In this document: in pieces, positions 5,895-6,289 of the stretch
Numbering within the stretch: the stretch's first letter is position 1
How the letters are laid out: every line of letters begins with the position of its first letter
Position numbers and translations under genes: made by a program
Assembly: GCA_964589145.1 (NCBI GenBank)
Contig: CAZPSL010000215.1
Coordinates: 1-6,289, forward strand
Direction: 5' to 3'
Origin: UBA11858 sp964589145
GTDB lineage: Bacteria; Chloroflexota; Anaerolineae; Anaerolineales; UBA11858
Length of the DNA stretch: 6,289 bases
The notes under the pieces: generated by a model
The model's database searches: none
Seen by the model: only the letters and a program-made list of their open reading frames with translations
Told to the model about the DNA's origin: nothing

Positions 5895-5910
5895 ACCACT
5901 ATCACAATGC

Positions 5911-5917
5911 AGGAGGA
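5911..5917 (+). promoter_or_regulatory. Strong Shine-Dalgarno for the upp fragment
   Basis: AGGAGGA lies 6 nt before the ATG at 5924, close to a perfect anti-Shine-Dalgarno match. It is the best ribosome-binding site in the window and shows that the upp 5' region was a genuine, well-expressed gene start before the interruption. Confidence 0.8.
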
Positions 5918-5923
5918 ACAGGA

Positions 5924-6088
5924 ATGCCCAACGTCCACGAATCCCCGCACCCGCTGGTGGCGCACAAACCGGTGCGGCTGCGCGACAAAAAGACGGATGC
6001 GCGCAAGTTCACGGTGCATTGGGTCAACCACCAAGGCTCAAAGACACGAAGAAAAACAAATCTTGGTGTCTTGGTGCCTTCGTGGTGA
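5924..6088 (+). pseudogene. upp: Uracil phosphoribosyltransferase, 5' fragment interrupted by a repeat array
   Basis: Intact Upp makes UMP from uracil and PRPP (pyrimidine salvage, cytoplasm) and is about 208 residues long. Here the first 29 codons give MPNVHESPHPLVAHKPVRLR followed by DKKTDARKF. This matches the Upp N-terminus, whose usual form is HPLVxHKLxxLRDKxTxxKxF followed by RELV. Similarity stops at F29 (nt 6008-6010). The frame then runs into repeat sequence and ends at TGA 6086-6088, giving a 54-residue product lacking all PRPP- and uracil-binding motifs. P16 replaces the nearly invariant Leu after HK, which may be decay or lineage variation. The promoter-like TATAAT and strong ribosome-binding site remain. 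The rest of upp could lie beyond the right edge, or could be lost. The gene identity is well supported by the motif; that it is non-functional is inferred from the break. Confidence 0.82.
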
Positions 6089-6289
6089 ATCGGACATGGC
6101 TTCGGCGGTGCGGTGGATTGGGTCAACCACCAAGACACGAAGAAAAAACAACTCTTAGTGTCTTGGTGTCTTCGTGGTGAACTCGACAAATCTGTGGCGG
6201 TGCGGTGGATTGGGTCAACCACAAAGACACGAAGAAAAAACAAATCTTGGTGTCTTGGTGTCTTCGTGGTGAATCAGACATGGCTTCGG
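6012..6289. repeat. Tandem array of 92-99-bp inverted-repeat units, cut by window edge
   Basis: Three units begin with TTGGGTCAACCAC at 6019, 6118 and 6210. Unit 1 is 99 bp because of a 7-nt insertion (GCTCAAA), unit 2 is 92 bp, and unit 3 is truncated at 6289. A leader CGGTGCGGTGGA precedes units 2 and 3; unit 1 has it with a 5-nt deletion (CGGTGCA from 6012). Each unit has a left arm (ACCACCAAGACACGAAG), an A-rich centre, and a right arm built of 8-mers (CTTGGTGT, CTTGGTGT or CCT-variant, CTTCGTGG). The arms pair over about 18 nt with about three mismatches. Unit 1 and unit 3 tails (GACATGGCTTCGG) match each other, while unit 2 differs. No transposase is present. Apart from the tail of the upp frame, this stretch holds no credible gene. 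Confidence 0.93.

Noticed and set aside
5902..6243. Minus-strand frame of 113 codons over the right-hand repeats
   Set aside because: Its translation repeats itself in step with the DNA units (HHEGTKTPRF-like), as expected for translated repeat DNA, and it crosses the real upp start. It is not a gene.
6012..6289. Possible CRISPR array
   Set aside because: The units are 92-99 bp and similar along their whole length. There are no short direct repeats separated by unique spacers and no cas genes.

Overview
This is a GC-rich bacterial chromosome fragment. The gene content and intergenic style best fit a member of the Chloroflexota, probably Anaerolineae-like: a TPR-fused Ser/Thr kinase, a ruvB-DUF2905-queA cluster, and spacers packed with 7-bp-periodic repeats and palindromes. 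The phylum is inferred from overall resemblance and was not tested. Heptanucleotide arrays also occur in cyanobacteria.

Layout, left to right. (1) 1-1677 (+) is the C-terminal part of a membrane-anchored Ser/Thr protein kinase with an extracytoplasmic TPR-like domain; the catalytic lobe lies off the left edge. (2) A 33-nt hairpin repeat is followed by tpiA (1738-2505, +), a complete triosephosphate isomerase. (3) The tpiA stop lies in a heptad-type inverted repeat, followed by a multi-pass membrane protein with an HExxH motif (about 2573-3328, +). (4) On the minus strand, reading leftward from 5803, are ruvB (5803-4775), a 77-residue DUF2905 membrane protein (4685-4452) and queA (4388-3363). 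This is probably one transcription unit, converging on the membrane-protein gene with a gap of only 34 nt. (5) Divergent from ruvB, a promoter-like region and a strong ribosome-binding site lead into the first 29 codons of upp (uracil phosphoribosyltransferase). (6) That gene is cut by a tandem array of 92-99-bp repeat units which runs off the right edge (about 6012-6289).

The protein-coding genes are mostly ordinary housekeeping functions: glycolysis, Holliday-junction processing, queuosine tRNA modification and pyrimidine salvage. The unusual part is the DNA between them. Nearly every spacer longer than about 50 nt is filled by a repeat, and at least four repeat types are present. Their placement is regular. 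A related 18-mer starts exactly 4 nt after the stop codons of both tpiA and ruvB. The 33-nt hairpin sits 18-19 nt upstream of the start codons of both tpiA and queA. Heptad arrays lie directly in front of ruvB and the DUF2905 gene, neither of which has a visible Shine-Dalgarno sequence. I see no CRISPR array, transposase, tRNA, rRNA or recognisable new multi-gene system. The best candidates for new biology are the repeat families and the interrupted upp gene.
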